Of a stretch of DNA of 64,000 nt, positions 1 through 10,508 are shown piece after piece. Made by a program: the position numbers and the translations under genes. The DNA is taken from positions 248,001 through 312,000 of the forward strand of contig NZ_RBXL01000001.1 of assembly GCF_003634315.1 (NCBI RefSeq), written 5' to 3'. The notes beneath the pieces are model-generated. The model saw nothing but the letters and a program-made list of their open reading frames with translations. It searched no databases and had not been told where the DNA came from. Source of the stretch: Thiocapsa rosea (GTDB taxonomy: Bacteria > Pseudomonadota > Gammaproteobacteria > Chromatiales > Chromatiaceae). The stretch's first letter is position 1, and every line of letters starts with the position of its first letter.

Positions 1-2718
1 ACGACCATCAACATCCAAAACGAGGTCGCGCGCATCCCGGGCGTCGGCGAGGCCAGCCTCTTCGGCCCGCTCAACTATTCCATGCGCATCTGGCTCGAGC
101 CCGAGCTGATGTCCGCGCTCGGGATCGCTCCCAGCGACGTCATCAGTGCCATCCAAGCCCAGAACCTGCAGGCCGCACTCGGACAGATCGGCGGACCGCC
201 CATCGCGGACGATCAGGTCCTCCAGTACGCGATCGTGACCGAAGGCCAGCTCGTCCAGCCGAGCGAGTTCGAGCAGATCGTGGTGCGTACCGGGGAGGAC
301 GGCGCCATCGTGCGCGTGAAGGACATCGCCCGGGTCGAGCTGGGTGCCGAGGCCTACACCCAGATCTCCTATCTGAACGGCAAGCCCGCCGCCGCGATCG
401 GCATCTACCAATCGCCCCAGGCCAATGCGCTCGACGTCGCCGAGGCGGTCCGCGCCGAGCTCGAAACATTGAAGACCCGTTTCCCGGCCGGTGTGGAGGC
501 CGAGGTCATCTACGACTCGACCCTCTTCGTGAAGGCGTCGATCCAGGAGATCATCTTCACGCTGGGCATCACCTCGGTGATCGTGCTCTTGGTCGTCTTC
601 ATCTTTCTGCAGGACCTGCGCGCGACCATCGTCCCGGCCTTGACCATCCCGGTGTCTCTGATCGGTGTCTTCGTCGTCCTGCTCGCGGCGGGATTCTCGG
701 CCAACACCATCAGTCTCTTCGCGGTGGTCTTAGCCATCGGCTTGGTCGTCGACGACGCCATCGTCGTGGTGGAGAACGTCCAGCGTCTCATGCTCGAAGA
801 AGGGCTCGACCGACGCGCGGCCAGCCTCAAGGCCATGGAGCAGGTCACCGGCCCCATCATCTCCACCACCCTGGTGCTCTTTGCGATCTTCGCGCCGGTC
901 GCCTTCCTGCCCGGCATCTCGGGCGAGATGTTCCGCCAGTTCGCGCTGACCATCTCCGCGGCAGTGGCCATCTCCGCGCTCAACGCGCTGACGCTCTCCC
1001 CGGTCATCTGCTCGCTCGTGCTGCGCAAGCCGAAGGCGGCGAAACGCGGACCCTTCGCCTGGTTCAACACAGGCTTCGACAAGACCCGCGACGGTTATGT
1101 CGGCATCGTCGGCATCTTCGCCCGGCGCGCCCCGATCGCGGGCCTGCTGATCATCCTCATCGGGACCGCGGCAGTGCTGCTCCTCGACCGCCTGCCCACC
1201 GGCTTCATCCCCAACGAAGACCAAGGCGTGCTCTTCGTCGACGTTAGCCTGCCCAGCGGCTCCGCCCTGCCGCGCACCACGGATGTGCTCACCCAAGTCC
1301 AGGAGATCGCCGCGCGCACGCCCGGTGTCGCCAACGTCATGACGGTCTCGGGCTACAGCATGCTCACCAGCGCCCCCTCGTCCAACAGCGGCATGGGCGT
1401 CATCGTCCTGGATCCCTGGGACAAGCGCACCACCCCGGAGCTGCGGATCAAGGGGCTTCTGGAAAGCCTCCAAGGGCAGATGAGCGCCATCCCCGAGGCC
1501 ACGGTGTTCCTCTTCCCGCCGCCGCCCATCCCCGGCCTCGGCCAGGCCAGCGGCTTCACCATGCAGCTCGAGGCCCTCGGCGGGCAGTCCCCGATGGAGC
1601 TGACCCAGACGCTGCAGGGTCTAATCGCCACGGCCCAACAGGACCCGCGCATCGGGCGGGCCTACTCATCCTTCAGCGCCGATGTCCCGCAGCTCTACCT
1701 GGAGCTTGACCGAACCAAGGCGCAGTACATGGACGTGCCGGTCGCCGACGTCTTCAACACCCTCCAGGCCACCTTCGGCAGCACCTACGTCAACAACTTC
1801 ACCTATCAGGGGCAGACTTATCAGGTCAACGTCCAGGCCGACCAAAATGCACGCATGACGGTGGACGATCTGGCAGGCGCCTATGTTCGCTCGACCAGCG
1901 GCGCCATGGTCCCCATCGGCACCTTGGCGACCATCCGCGAGCAGCTGGGAACAGACCTGGTCTTCCGCTACAACGAGTTCCTCACGGCGATGATCAGCGG
2001 CAGTCCAGCCCCCGGACACTCGGCGGGCGACGCCATGGACGCCATGCAGGAGGCCGCCAAGAAGGCCCTCCCCGAGGGGTACGGCTTCGAATGGACCGCC
2101 CTGTCCCTGCAGGAATCCCAACAGAGTGCAGGCGGAGAGATCGCCATCTTCGGCTTGGCCGTCCTCTTCGGGTACCTCTTCCTGGTCGCCCTGTACGAGA
2201 GTTGGTCCATCCCCTTCGCCGTCTTAGCCTCGGTGACCGTCGCCATCCTGGGCGCCGCGGTGACCCTTTGGCTCGCCGGGCTCGACAACGACCTCTACAC
2301 CCAGATCGGCCTGGTCCTCTTGATCGGCCTCGCCGGCAAGAACGCCATCCTCATCGTGGAGTTCGCCAAGGAGCAGCGCGAAGGCGGAAAGAGCCTGCTG
2401 GACGCGGCCCTCATCGCAGCGCACATGCGCTTTCGCGCCGTGCTCATGACCGCGCTCGCCTTCATCATCGGTTTGCTGCCCTTGGTGCTCGCGACCGGCG
2501 CGGGCGCCAACGCCCGTATTCACCTGGGCTCCACCGTGCTCGGCGGCATGCTCTTCGCCGTGATCTTCGGCATCCTGCTCATCCCCGCCCTCTACGTCAT
2601 GTTCCAGTGGCTCGGCGAAAAAGGACAAGCCTGGATCCAGTCGAAACCGGAGGACGCGGATGAAGACCCCGGCCTGCAGCCGACGGCCGAGACCAAGGCC
2701 ACCGAGGCGGGCGGATAG
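1..2718 (+). CDS. RND (HAE1/AcrB-type) multidrug efflux transporter, 3' part
   Basis: Inner-membrane proton-driven drug exporter of the AcrB/MexB family, normally a trimer working with a periplasmic adaptor and an outer-membrane channel. The frame is open from the first base, so the N-terminus lies outside the window; 905 codons remain. The TM4 aspartate pair is visible in [13 protein letters not shown] (about bases 745-783). The TM10 lysine is in [13 protein letters not shown] (about 2326-2364), matching the proton-relay lysine of AcrB. Large periplasmic loops and two blocks of hydrophobic segments fit the family. The C-terminal tail is acidic and ends at TAG 2716-2718. Substrate cannot be told from sequence. 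Confidence 0.95.
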   Translation, partial: TTINIQNEVARIPGVGEASLFGPLNYSMRIWLEPELMSALGIAPSDVISAIQAQNLQAALGQIGGPPIADDQVLQYAIVTEGQLVQPSEFEQIVVRTGEDGAIVRVKDIARVELGAEAYTQISYLNGKPAAAIGIYQSPQANALDVAEAVRAELETLKTRFPAGVEAEVIYDSTLFVKASIQEIIFTLGITSVIVLLVVFIFLQDLRATIVPALTIPVSLIGVFVVLLAAGFSANTISLFAVVLAIGLVVDDAIVVVENVQRLMLEEGLDRRAASLKAMEQVTGPIISTTLVLFAIFAPVAFLPGISGEMFRQFALTISAAVAISALNALTLSPVICSLVLRKPKAAKRGPFAWFNTGFDKTRDGYVGIVGIFARRAPIAGLLIILIGTAAVLLLDRLPTGFIPNEDQGVLFVDVSLPSGSALPRTTDVLTQVQEIAARTPGVANVMTVSGYSMLTSAPSSNSGMGVIVLDPWDKRTTPELRIKGLLESLQGQMSAIPEATVFLFPPPPIPGLGQASGFTMQLEALGGQSPMELTQTLQGLIATAQQDPRIGRAYSSFSADVPQLYLELDRTKAQYMDVPVADVFNTLQATFGSTYVNNFTYQGQTYQVNVQADQNARMTVDDLAGAYVRSTSGAMVPIGTLATIREQLGTDLVFRYNEFLTAMISGSPAPGHSAGDAMDAMQEAAKKALPEGYGFEWTALSLQESQQSAGGEIAIFGLAVLFGYLFLVALYESWSIPFAVLASVTVAILGAAVTLWLAGLDNDLYTQIGLVLLIGLAGKNAILIVEFAKEQREGGKSLLDAALIAAHMRFRAVLMTALAFIIGLLPLVLATGAGANARIHLGSTVLGGMLFAVIFGILLIPALYVMFQWLGEKGQAWIQSKPEDADEDPGLQPTAETKATEAGG

Positions 2719-2731
2719 GCGGGTCGCCCGA

Positions 2732-2756
2732 TCGCCGACGGATCCACCGTCGGCGA
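2732..2756 (+). terminator. Hairpin after the RND gene
   Basis: A perfect 10-bp stem (TCGCCGACGG at 2732-2741 with its complement at 2747-2756) with a 5-base loop lies 14 bases after the efflux gene stop. There is no T-run behind it, so it may be a Rho-dependent stop site or only an mRNA-stabilising hairpin. Confidence 0.4.
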
Positions 2757-2802
2757 CGGGGTGAAGGCGGGCGTGCCACGCTCGTCGGGAGGATGCCGGA
2801 TC

Positions 2803-2887
2803 TAAACCGCGTCCAGAGTGAAATGCGTCGTTCTCATTCTGTGTCTGGCTTCGGCGACTTCTTCGGCCTCACTGGAGACGCGGTTTA
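2803..2887. repeat. 84-bp-class TAAACCGCG repeat, copy 1
   Basis: An 85-bp unit bounded by TAAACCGCG and CGCGGTTTA. It is a diverged member of the type A subfamily (starts CCAGAG after the terminal repeat). After 23 bp of AT-rich DNA a second, degraded unit starts with TAAACCGAG at 2911. Confidence 0.8.
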
Positions 2888-2991
2888 GAAGTTCTTATTA
2901 TTCAACGCCTTAAACCGAGAAGACTCCGACTCTCGCCGATTCTGCCGCGAGGACGGTAGACTTGACCAAGTTCTTGAACAGGTCTGATGCC

Positions 2992-3258
2992 GTGAAAGTC
3001 GTCGCCTACTCCCATGCGCGCAACGCCCTGAAATCCATGCTGGATGATGTCGTTCGGGATGCGGACGTGACCATTATCAGCCGTCGCGATGCCGAAGGCG
3101 ATGCCGCGGTGATGTCCCTCGACCACTACAACAGCCTGGTGGAGACCCTGAATCTTCCCTCGACACCCGCCAATTCCGAGGCATTGGCCTGCGCGATTCG
3201 GCAGGATCAGGCGTGCGAGGCCCAGCCACGAGCCTTGCTCGACACGGACGGCGGTTGA
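2992..3258 (+). CDS. yefM: YefM/Phd-type antitoxin
   Basis: DNA-binding antitoxin of a type II toxin-antitoxin system; members neutralise the YoeB mRNA interferase and repress their own promoter. The N-terminus from GTG 2992 (VKVVAYSHARNALKSMLDD) matches the Phd/YefM beta-alpha domain, followed by ISRRDAEGDAAVMSLDHYN, the family core. The frame stays open upstream to TTG 2962, but homologues begin at the KVVAYS strand, so GTG 2992 is preferred; 88 aa. The adjacent YoeB gene is truncated, so this is probably an orphan antitoxin. Confidence 0.85.
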   Translation: MKVVAYSHARNALKSMLDDVVRDADVTIISRRDAEGDAAVMSLDHYNSLVETLNLPSTPANSEALACAIRQDQACEAQPRALLDTDGG

Positions 3259-3260
3259 TC

Positions 3261-3332
3261 GTGCGCGGGATCCGTTTCGTCCCCGACGCTTGGGATGCTT
3301 ACATCTACCGCCAGCAACAAGACCGAAGAACG
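3261..3332 (+). pseudogene. YoeB toxin fragment
   Basis: Starting two bases after the yefM stop, GTG 3261 opens a frame reading VRGIRFVPDAWDAYIYRQQQ, which matches the first 25 or so residues of YoeB (aromatic/acidic WD-Y-Y pattern). After about base 3332 the similarity stops, and the catalytic C-terminal half (Glu, Arg, His-Tyr tail) is missing. The break is followed by unrelated sequence and a hexanucleotide array. The toxin is inactive as it stands. Confidence 0.7.
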
Positions 3333-3416
3333 CCCAATAGTCATCCCGGCAGCGAGTGCCTGGAAGGCATCGAGTCCTTGATGCCGCCAGACTTGAGCAA
3401 AGCGTCGCAGAATTTT

Positions 3417-3480
<64 letters not shown>

Positions 3481-3580
3481 GTTCGTCCGGAATCCGATGA
3501 CGACAACGAGGCTTTGGCCATCCTCTCGTCACATGCCTCTTGGGTTCCCCAACCGGACGCAAGACTTCGGCCCCACACCC

Positions 3581-3670
3581 GGGTACGCCGACTTCAGTCG
3601 GCCCCCGGGGAGGCGGACTTCAGTCCGCCGTGCGGGCGTGCTCGGGGGGCCGACTAAAGTCGGCGTACCC
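3581..3670. repeat. Composite palindromic (REP-like) element
   Basis: The outer 22-bp arms at 3581-3602 and 3649-3670 are inverted copies of each other with one mismatch. Each arm also contains its own small palindrome (GCCGACTTCAGTCGGC type). A third palindrome, GGCGGACTTCAGTCCGCC, lies between them at 3612-3629. The same GGCGGACTTCAGTCCGCC core recurs at 10730-10747. Confidence 0.75.
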
Positions 3671-3747
3671 GTGCGGTCGCGGTCGGCGACCTGGACACTG
3701 CCGATGTGGCCGAAACGATGCGTGGAAAGGTCCTCGGGCATAACCGC

Positions 3748-4168
3748 CCTGGTGATTGACCCGCATGGCAAGCTTGCTCTCCAACAATCCGGCCGCGGCG
3801 AGCCAGGCCAAGGCGTTGAGCCGATCCTTGATCAGAACGTCTTCGATCTCCGCCAAACTGCGGGCGGCGATCGTGCGCAAAACGGCGGCGGAGTTCTCTT
3901 GGGCACGCTCCAGGGCGGCGCAGTCGTCGGGCTCCAGGTGCGGGGAGACGACCAGGCGCATGTGTCCGCGCCGAAGTGCCAGGCTCGCGACTCCGCGGGC
4001 CGCGAGGGCGAGCCCGGCGCTGGTGAAGTAGCCCGCCGCGCGGCGGTAGAGCAACGCGGTTTCAAGACAGGGGACGAAGAAGTCGTGCACCAGGTCGTCG
4101 CGACCGGTGCGGTAGGTGAGCTTGAGCGGGATGTGCGTCAGGTTCGGCACCGGGGATCCGCGATGCAT
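3748..4168 (-). pseudogene. N-terminal fragment of a PLD-domain helicase
   Basis: Frame from ATG 4168 reads PLKLTYRTGRDDLVHDFF, LLYRRAAGYFTSAGLALAA and LVVSPHLEPDDCAALE. This matches the phospholipase-D-like N-terminal domain found in front of some large SNF2-type helicases. After about 140 residues (base 3748) the frame runs into palindromic repeat DNA and no helicase motifs follow, so only the N-terminal domain survives. Homology is from memory of the family pattern; the parent gene was probably part of a defence or restriction locus. Confidence 0.5.
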
Positions 4169-4606
4169 TCCGGTGAAGCCATCATGACCCGAGCGCCGAT
4201 GCGGCAGGACGCGCTGAACCCGTCGTCCGCGCCTTCGCTGCCGTCGTGTGACGCAGGATGCGGGGACTGGCCGGGATCGGGTGGCCGCGGGGGTTTCGTT
4301 TTCGGGTCCATCGCAGTTCCATCCGCTTTTGAACAGGCGCCTGCTCGGCTTGGGTCGTTGGGCATTGTGCCAAACTTTCTCGTCGGGTGCAGGCAATTGG
4401 CGCGATCCGGAACGGGCGTTAGGATCATGGGGTGCGGAATGCGTACCGGGTTTGGGTGGGCGCGATCTGTCGCCGCGAGGTCATCGGCGGGCGGCGCCGG
4501 CTTGGCGGCCGGGGAGTCGACTGCAAGTCGACGATCCCAGGGTTGGGAGGCGAACCGCTCGCGGACACGATTTGTAAACGCGGGTTCGGCGCCTTACACT
4601 CGCGCC

Positions 4607-5515
4607 ATGCGCCACCCCATCGATCCCAAAGTCGACTGCGTCTTCAAGGCCCTACTCGGCTCGGAGGACAACCGTGCGCTGTTGATCCACTTTCTCAATG
4701 CCGTGCTGATCGACGATCTGCCCGCTCCGATCATCGAGGTCGAGATCCTCAATCCGTACAACGAGCGCGAGAGCTTCTCGGACAAGCTGACCATCGTCGA
4801 CGTGAAGGCCCGCGATGCGGCGCGGCGACTGTTCCAGATCGAGATCCAGTTGCTGGTCTTCGCGGATCTCGCCTCGCGCATTCTCTACGGCTGGGCCGAT
4901 CTGTACAGCCAACAGCTTCAGAGCGGACAGGACCATCGCGAGCTCAAGCCCACGTATGCGATCTGGATTCTCGATCAATCGCTGCGGCGGGATGATGCCG
5001 CCTATGCGTGCCGCTACCGCATGCGCGACGATCGGGGATACGATCTAATCGACCACGGCAGCATCTGGGTCTTGGAGGTGAACAAATTTGCGGCTGCACA
5101 GGTCGAAACCGAGCGTGAACGTTGGCTAAAATTCTTCAAGGAAGCCGAGCGCTTCGATGAGACCACGCTGCCCGAGTGGATGCACACCACCGAGATGAGG
5201 CAAGCCATGAGTACCTTGAACGCCTTCTCCGAGAAAGAACGCGCCTATCACGCCTATCAGGCGCGTCAGGAATTCCTGCGTCAGCAGCGTGGGATCCAAC
5301 GTGAGCTCGACGAGGCGCGGGCCGCCAAGGAAGCAGAGCGACAGGCTACGGAGGCCGAGCGACGGGCGAAGGAAGCCGCACTCCAGGCAAAGGAGATCGA
5401 ATCCCGGGCCAAGGAAGCCGCGCTCCGGGCAAAGGAGATCGAATCCCAGGCCAAGGAAGCCGCCCTCGCCGAGGTCGAACGCCTCAAAGCGCTGTTGAAA
5501 CAAAAGGATGCCTAG
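4607..5515 (+). CDS. Rpn-family PD-(D/E)XK nuclease (transposase-like)
   Basis: 302-aa member of the Rpn/YhgA-like group of recombination-promoting nucleases. The N-terminus DPKVDCVFKALLGSEDN and the nuclease core (VDVKARD, then FQIEIQL) match the family; D and E-x-Q residues there are the likely metal ligands. From about residue 215 the protein becomes a long charged coiled coil with repeated AKEAALRAKEIES units. ATG 4607 is chosen because the homologous block starts there, although the frame is open much further upstream through repeat DNA. It stands alone, without terminal repeats nearby. Confidence 0.85.
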   Translation: MRHPIDPKVDCVFKALLGSEDNRALLIHFLNAVLIDDLPAPIIEVEILNPYNERESFSDKLTIVDVKARDAARRLFQIEIQLLVFADLASRILYGWADLYSQQLQSGQDHRELKPTYAIWILDQSLRRDDAAYACRYRMRDDRGYDLIDHGSIWVLEVNKFAAAQVETERERWLKFFKEAERFDETTLPEWMHTTEMRQAMSTLNAFSEKERAYHAYQARQEFLRQQRGIQRELDEARAAKEAERQATEAERRAKEAALQAKEIESRAKEAALRAKEIESQAKEAALAEVERLKALLKQKDA

Positions 5516-5657
5516 GGTTCGACTTCGGTCCGAACCGTTGACGCGGCGATCCCGACGTCGATTGGGATTCCGCCCGGTTTGACGACCGGCGGGTCGACTG
5601 CAATTCGACATACCGGCGCGGACCGGCACTGGAATTGCGGGACGCGCCGGGCGCGGT

Positions 5658-8438
5658 TCAACCGGTGACGATCAGGCGTAGCGCGTCCAGTCTCAGATGG
5701 GTCTTCGCCAGGGCCTGGGCGAGCTGTTCGCGTCTGTCTTCGAGCGTGTTGATCTCGTCCGGGCGCACGTTCGGGTTGACCCGCGCTAGGGCGCGCAGAC
5801 GGTCCAGCTCTTCGCCGAGGAGATGTTGCATCCGTGCGGTCGCATCCCGGCGCAGGTCGAACACGGCTTCGCGCGCCAAATGCTCGCCGGTCTCGATCAT
5901 GGAGACCAGCCGTTCGCCCCGCGACTCCAGCAGTGTGCGGGCGAGTTTGTGGTTATGGTTGAGACAATGCCCCTGCAGGTCCTCGTGCGGGATCGTCTCG
6001 GCCAGATCGGCGCCGGACTCGTCGATCAGAAGCCGCAGCAGGGTCGGCGGCAAGAAACGGCCTGCCTCCAGATGGGCCGGGGCCTGACACTCGGCGATAT
6101 AAAGTGCCTCGAGCAGCAGGCTGGCGCGTTTGAAGCGCACGTCACGGACGATCGTCAGGGCGGAGGTCCCGAGGTCGGATGCGCTCAGAAGCTCGATCGC
6201 CGCACGCACCATCGGGTGCTCGCGGGTCATGAATTCCCAGTGCTCGTGCGAGAGTGCGGTCGCGCGGTCGAAGGTGAGGGTTACGCCCTCCTCGGGCAGC
6301 TCGGGGAAGGTCTCCTGGAGCATGTGCGCCCCCGGGCGCACCACCAACGCTTGGCTCGGCGCGGACTCGTGCTCGACGCCGAAACCGTCCCAGAAACGCT
6401 TGAGATAGTCGGCCAAGTCCTCGTCGGCATCGGCATGCTCGATGGCCTCGACCAAGGCGGCGGAGCGCTCGGGACGGTGGGAGTGCAGCTCGAGGAGACG
6501 GTCGCGCCCCGCGGCCAGCTCGGCATTGATGCGTGCACTCAGCGCTCGGGCCTCCGCGATCAAGGCGTCGGTGCCTTGCGGATCCGCCAGCGCCGCCATC
6601 AGGTCCTCGCGCAGCCGCGCGTAGACGGCCGGCGCGGCGGGACAGATGGTCGAGAAGGCGTGCAGGCCCTCGGCATACCACCGGAACAGGACCTCGCCAG
6701 GACCGCCCGCGAGATAGGGGACATGGATCTGCACCCGGCGGGTTTGCCCGATCCGATCGAGCCGACCGATGCGTTGCTCGAGCAGGTCCGGATCCAGCGG
6801 CAGGTCGAACAGCACCAGATGATGGGCAAACTGAAAGTTGCGCCCCTCGCTGCCGATCTCGGAGCAGAGCAGGATCTGGGTCCCGTCATCGATCGACGCG
6901 AAATAGGCCGCCGCCCGGTCGCGCTCGCGGATCTCCATCTCATCGTGGAAGACGGCCGCATGGATGCCGGCACGACGCAACAGCACATCCCGCAGATCCA
7001 GGACCGTGTCGGCCGCGGTGCAGATGAGCAGCAGCTTCGCGGGGCGGAGCCCTCGGAGCAGTTCGATGAGCCAATCGACGCGCGGGTCGACGTCCGACCA
7101 GGCGGATCCGTGCGTGCGCTCGGGTGCGAGCCGTTCGGCCGCGTGGCTCGCAAGCGCCCGGTATGCGGCAGGCTCCGGCAAGGGATAGGGCAGCAGATCG
7201 CGCCCCGGAAACCCCGGGATGGCCGCACGGGTGTTGCGGAACATGACCCGCCCGGTGCCGTGGCGGTCGAGCAGACGCTGGATGATGGTCTCCGCGTCCA
7301 ACCCGTCCAGGTCGCCCAAAAGAGAGGCGATCAGGGCCCGATCGGCGTCGTCGAGCACCCGCCCTTCAAGCAGGTGCGCGGCGGCGGTCGCGACGGGCGC
7401 ATAGCCCGCCTCCTCGGCGAGGAAGGACGGGTAGTCCCGGAAACGCTGCGGATCCAGCAGCCGCAACCGGCCGAAGTGACCCGCACGGCCCAGCTGCTCG
7501 GGTGTTGCCGTCAGGAGCAGTACGCCCGGCGTGCGCTCGGCCAGGTCGGCGACCAGACGATATTCGGGGCTGGCGGCGGCTTCCGACCAATCCAGGTGGT
7601 GTGCCTCGTCGACCACGAGCAGGTCCCATTGACCCTGGACGAGCGCCCGTTTCGCCGCGTCTGACCGGACGATCCAATCGAGGCTGCAGAGGACCTGCTG
7701 ATCGGCGAGAAAGGGGTTGGGCTCGGAGATGGACTCGAAGCGCTCGTGATCGAAGAGCGCGAAGCGCAGGTTGAAGCGGCGCCGCATCTCCACCAGCCAC
7801 TGATGGAGCAAGGGCTCGGGCGTGATCACAAGCACCCGTTGCGCACGCCCGGTCAGCAGCATGCGATGCAGGATCAGCCCGGCCTCGATGGTCTTGCCGA
7901 GCCCGACCTCGTCGGCCAGGAGCACGCGCGGGGCGTCGCGTCGTGCCACCTCGGCGGCGATCTCGAGCTGATGCGGGATCAGCCCGACCCGCGCGCCGAC
8001 CAGACCCCGCACCGGCGAGTCGGCCTCGCGCATCCCCTGTAGCCAGGTCCGCCAGCGCAGATCGAACCAATGATCCGGGTCGAGCCGCCCGGACAGGAGA
8101 CGCTGATGCGGCCGGTTGAACCTGAGCCGGTCGTCCAGCTCGGACTCGGGAAGCGTGATGACAGCGCCCTGGAGATCCTCGCACTCATACGTCATGAGGC
8201 CCGCGTGACTCGCGACCGAGAGGATCGTCAGATCCCGACCCTCTCGATCACGCACATGCTCGCCCGCCGTCAGCTCCAGACGCACCAAGGGCGGATCCGG
8301 CAGGGCATAGATGCGCTCCTCGCCGGTCGCCCGATAGGCGATCTCGACACGACGCCCGTCGACGGCGACTACCTGACCGAGGCCGAGCTCGCCTTGGGTC
8401 TCGCTCAGCCAGCGCTGGCCGGGGACGAAGCGCTGCAT
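5658..8438 (-). CDS. rapA: RNA polymerase-associated protein RapA (SNF2 ATPase)
   Basis: SWI2/SNF2 ATPase that binds RNA polymerase core and helps recycle stalled enzyme. The 926-aa product is close to E. coli RapA (968 aa). The N-terminus FVPGQRWLSETQGELGLG is the RapA Tudor-like domain. Walker A DEVGLGKTIEAG lies near residue 175 and the DEAH box (VVDEAHHLDW) near 275. The C-terminal helicase lobe ends with RIGRLDRIGQ near 555, followed by the RapA-specific C-terminal region. ATG 8438 is chosen at the conserved N-terminus; upstream in-frame codons are unrelated. A small unknown gene ends 5 bases upstream, suggesting one operon. Confidence 0.95.
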   Translation of the reverse strand: MQRFVPGQRWLSETQGELGLGQVVAVDGRRVEIAYRATGEERIYALPDPPLVRLELTAGEHVRDREGRDLTILSVASHAGLMTYECEDLQGAVITLPESELDDRLRFNRPHQRLLSGRLDPDHWFDLRWRTWLQGMREADSPVRGLVGARVGLIPHQLEIAAEVARRDAPRVLLADEVGLGKTIEAGLILHRMLLTGRAQRVLVITPEPLLHQWLVEMRRRFNLRFALFDHERFESISEPNPFLADQQVLCSLDWIVRSDAAKRALVQGQWDLLVVDEAHHLDWSEAAASPEYRLVADLAERTPGVLLLTATPEQLGRAGHFGRLRLLDPQRFRDYPSFLAEEAGYAPVATAAAHLLEGRVLDDADRALIASLLGDLDGLDAETIIQRLLDRHGTGRVMFRNTRAAIPGFPGRDLLPYPLPEPAAYRALASHAAERLAPERTHGSAWSDVDPRVDWLIELLRGLRPAKLLLICTAADTVLDLRDVLLRRAGIHAAVFHDEMEIRERDRAAAYFASIDDGTQILLCSEIGSEGRNFQFAHHLVLFDLPLDPDLLEQRIGRLDRIGQTRRVQIHVPYLAGGPGEVLFRWYAEGLHAFSTICPAAPAVYARLREDLMAALADPQGTDALIAEARALSARINAELAAGRDRLLELHSHRPERSAALVEAIEHADADEDLADYLKRFWDGFGVEHESAPSQALVVRPGAHMLQETFPELPEEGVTLTFDRATALSHEHWEFMTREHPMVRAAIELLSASDLGTSALTIVRDVRFKRASLLLEALYIAECQAPAHLEAGRFLPPTLLRLLIDESGADLAETIPHEDLQGHCLNHNHKLARTLLESRGERLVSMIETGEHLAREAVFDLRRDATARMQHLLGEELDRLRALARVNPNVRPDEINTLEDRREQLAQALAKTHLRLDALRLIVTG

Positions 8439-8443
8439 CGGTG

Positions 8444-8806
8444 CTAGATGCGCCGACGATAGTCGAGGATAACCGACACCCCGTGCCGTTTGCCCTCGGG
8501 CAGCGCCTGCACGATCGCCCGACGCAAGGTCTTGGGCACCCGCTCGCACAAACGCGCCACCGTGTAGGACGGCAGCCCGCCGGCGAGTCGCACCGCCTCG
8601 GAGCGCGGGATATCTCCCAGGAGCTGAACCTGAGAAGGTTCGCGTAAGCGCAGAAACCGCAGACGCGCCGCGTCGTACTCGCCGCGACCGCAGGCGCGAC
8701 GCACCGTCACGGCGACCTGCTCCGCAGACTCGTCGGAACGCGATTCGGACGCCACGGGGGCGGTGAACTGCTGGGAAGGATTCAAGGTGTTGTTCATCAA
8801 CTCCAT
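8444..8806 (-). CDS. Small unknown protein upstream of rapA
   Basis: 120-aa frame ending five bases before the rapA start. ATG 8806 is preceded by GAGGAG at a proper distance; GTG 8809 is an equal alternative. The first third is polar and probably disordered. The rest (about residues 35-120) alternates acidic and hydrophobic residues in short helices (LLGDIPRSEAVRLAGGLPSY, VARLCERVPKTLRRAIVQAL), a pattern faintly like the MgtE-N/FliG-M helical repeats. No family is recognised with confidence. Its tight spacing suggests co-expression with rapA. Confidence 0.6.
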   Translation of the reverse strand: MELMNNTLNPSQQFTAPVASESRSDESAEQVAVTVRRACGRGEYDAARLRFLRLREPSQVQLLGDIPRSEAVRLAGGLPSYTVARLCERVPKTLRRAIVQALPEGKRHGVSVILDYRRRI

Positions 8807-9425
8807 CACCGGATTCTCCTCGACGCTGCAAGGCGCGGTCAGAGGTCCATTGAGCCTGAAAAGGCGACCGTCGACCCTCGGGCGGCTCGACGCGCGCATT
8901 CAGGACAACCAAAGCCGGCTACCGCCGGCACCCAGTCGGATGCTGGAGTCTCGGGTAGAGCAGAGCGAGAGATCGGCGAGCCGGAACGGCTGGCGAGATC
9001 CAACGACCGCTTGCAGCGGAATGCCGGGGTCGATCCTAGTCCGCCGTCTCGGGGCAGGGATCGCTTGGCTTTGGATCCGATGGATGCTCTTCCATCCGTG
9101 CCGGCAAGGTCGCCGCACGTCCGGTCGAGCCGAGTGTCGGGTCAAATGACCGTGTTGGAGGGCTCGTCCGAAAGACGCTGGTGCGACGCGCGCGCCGGGT
9201 CACGACTGACCTTCACGCCTGTCTGCTGTCGACTCCAACTGTCCATACAAAAGCAAGCCTCTGTGGCCGAACACGTGCTCTCGGGACCCTATCGCAATAG
9301 ATCATCGGAGAGCGGCGCGCATTATGCGATTCTTCCGGTCAGGTCGCAAGACCCTCAAGGCAGACTCGACTAGACCGGGCGGGTCGAACGCCCGCCGAAG
9401 GCGCGCCCGTCAGCTCGCGTCGGGG
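8807..9425. other. Intergenic region between alr and the rapA operon
   Basis: No convincing gene is seen on either strand. Short open frames lack ribosome-binding sites and family patterns. It must contain the promoter of the rapA operon (near 8807-8900) and the 3' end of the alr transcript; a 6-bp GC stem at 9378-9396 is the only hairpin close to the alr stop. Confidence 0.5.
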
Positions 9426-10508
9426 CTAGCCGTCCTCGTAGACCAAGGGGACGCGTCTGTTGATGTTGGTGAAGAGTTGATAGGCGATGGTTCCGCTCGC
9501 CTCGGCGACGGCGTTGGCCGAGACCTGTACGCCCCAAAGCTCGACCGGATCGCCGATGGCGGCGTTTTCGATCCCGGTCAAGTCAAGGGTCACGAGATCC
9601 ATGGACACACGGCCGATGATACGGGTCATGCGGCCCCTGACCGCGACCGGCGTCCCGTCCGGGGCGTGACGCGGATAGCCGTCCGCGTAGCCGACCGCAG
9701 CGACCCCGACGCAGGTCGGACGCTTGCAGACGAAGCGTCCGCCGTAGCCGACCGGCTCGCCGGCGTCAAGATCCCGCACCGAGATGAGCGCGGACTCCAG
9801 CGTCATCGCCGGGCGAAGCGTGGCGGCAGAGGGGTGCTCGTCGCCCAGCGGCGAGGCGCCGTAGAGCATGATCCCCGGTCGTGTCCAGTCGCCATGCGCG
9901 CGCGGCCAAGCGAGCACGGCCGCCGAGTTGGAGAGGCTGCGGGGCGCGCGCATGTCTGCGGTCGCCTGCTCGAAGACCCGCATCTGCTGCTCGGTGTAGT
10001 CATGATCTGGCTCGTCGGCGCGGGCGAAATGCGACATCAAAACCAGGCCACGCACATGCGGACAATCCGCAAGCTCGGCATAGGCAGCGGCGAAGTCTTC
10101 CGGCGCAAACCCCATCCGATGCATCCCGGAATCCATCTTGAGCCAGCAATCGAGCGGACGCTTGGGCCGGGCATCGAGCAGCCAGTCCAATTGCAGGCGA
10201 CTGTGGATCACCGGGGTCAGGCCCGCCCGATCCAGGATCGTCATCTCGTCGGGCGAGAAGACCCCGTCCAGCAGCAGGATAGGCGCGCGGATGCCGGATT
10301 CCCGAAGCTCCATCGCCTCCTCGAGATAGGCGACCGCAAAACCGTCGGCCTCATCTGCAAGGGCACGCGCAACCACCACCGCGCCGTGCCCGTACGCGTT
10401 GGCCTTGACCACGGCGAGCGCCTGCGCGCCCGGCGCCAGGGTCTTGGCTTGGCGATAATTGTGGCGGACCGCATCCAGATGAATGCGGGCACGGATCGGA
10501 CGGGGCAT
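9426..10508 (-). CDS. alr: Alanine racemase
   Basis: PLP enzyme converting L- to D-alanine for peptidoglycan; 360 aa, normal length. The PLP lysine lies in VVKANAYGHGA (about residue 34). The substrate-side catalytic tyrosine lies in VGYADGYPR. GGRFVC, GRVSMDL and the C-terminal INRRVPLVY block are also family hallmarks. ATG 10508 directly precedes the conserved PIRARIHLDAVRHN start. It stands alone on the minus strand. Confidence 0.96.
   Translation of the reverse strand: MPRPIRARIHLDAVRHNYRQAKTLAPGAQALAVVKANAYGHGAVVVARALADEADGFAVAYLEEAMELRESGIRAPILLLDGVFSPDEMTILDRAGLTPVIHSRLQLDWLLDARPKRPLDCWLKMDSGMHRMGFAPEDFAAAYAELADCPHVRGLVLMSHFARADEPDHDYTEQQMRVFEQATADMRAPRSLSNSAAVLAWPRAHGDWTRPGIMLYGASPLGDEHPSAATLRPAMTLESALISVRDLDAGEPVGYGGRFVCKRPTCVGVAAVGYADGYPRHAPDGTPVAVRGRMTRIIGRVSMDLVTLDLTGIENAAIGDPVELWGVQVSANAVAEASGTIAYQLFTNINRRVPLVYEDG

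Noticed and set aside
5823-7664. 613-codon plus-strand frame opposite rapA
   Set aside because: Shadow frame; rapA carries all its ATPase motifs on the other strand.
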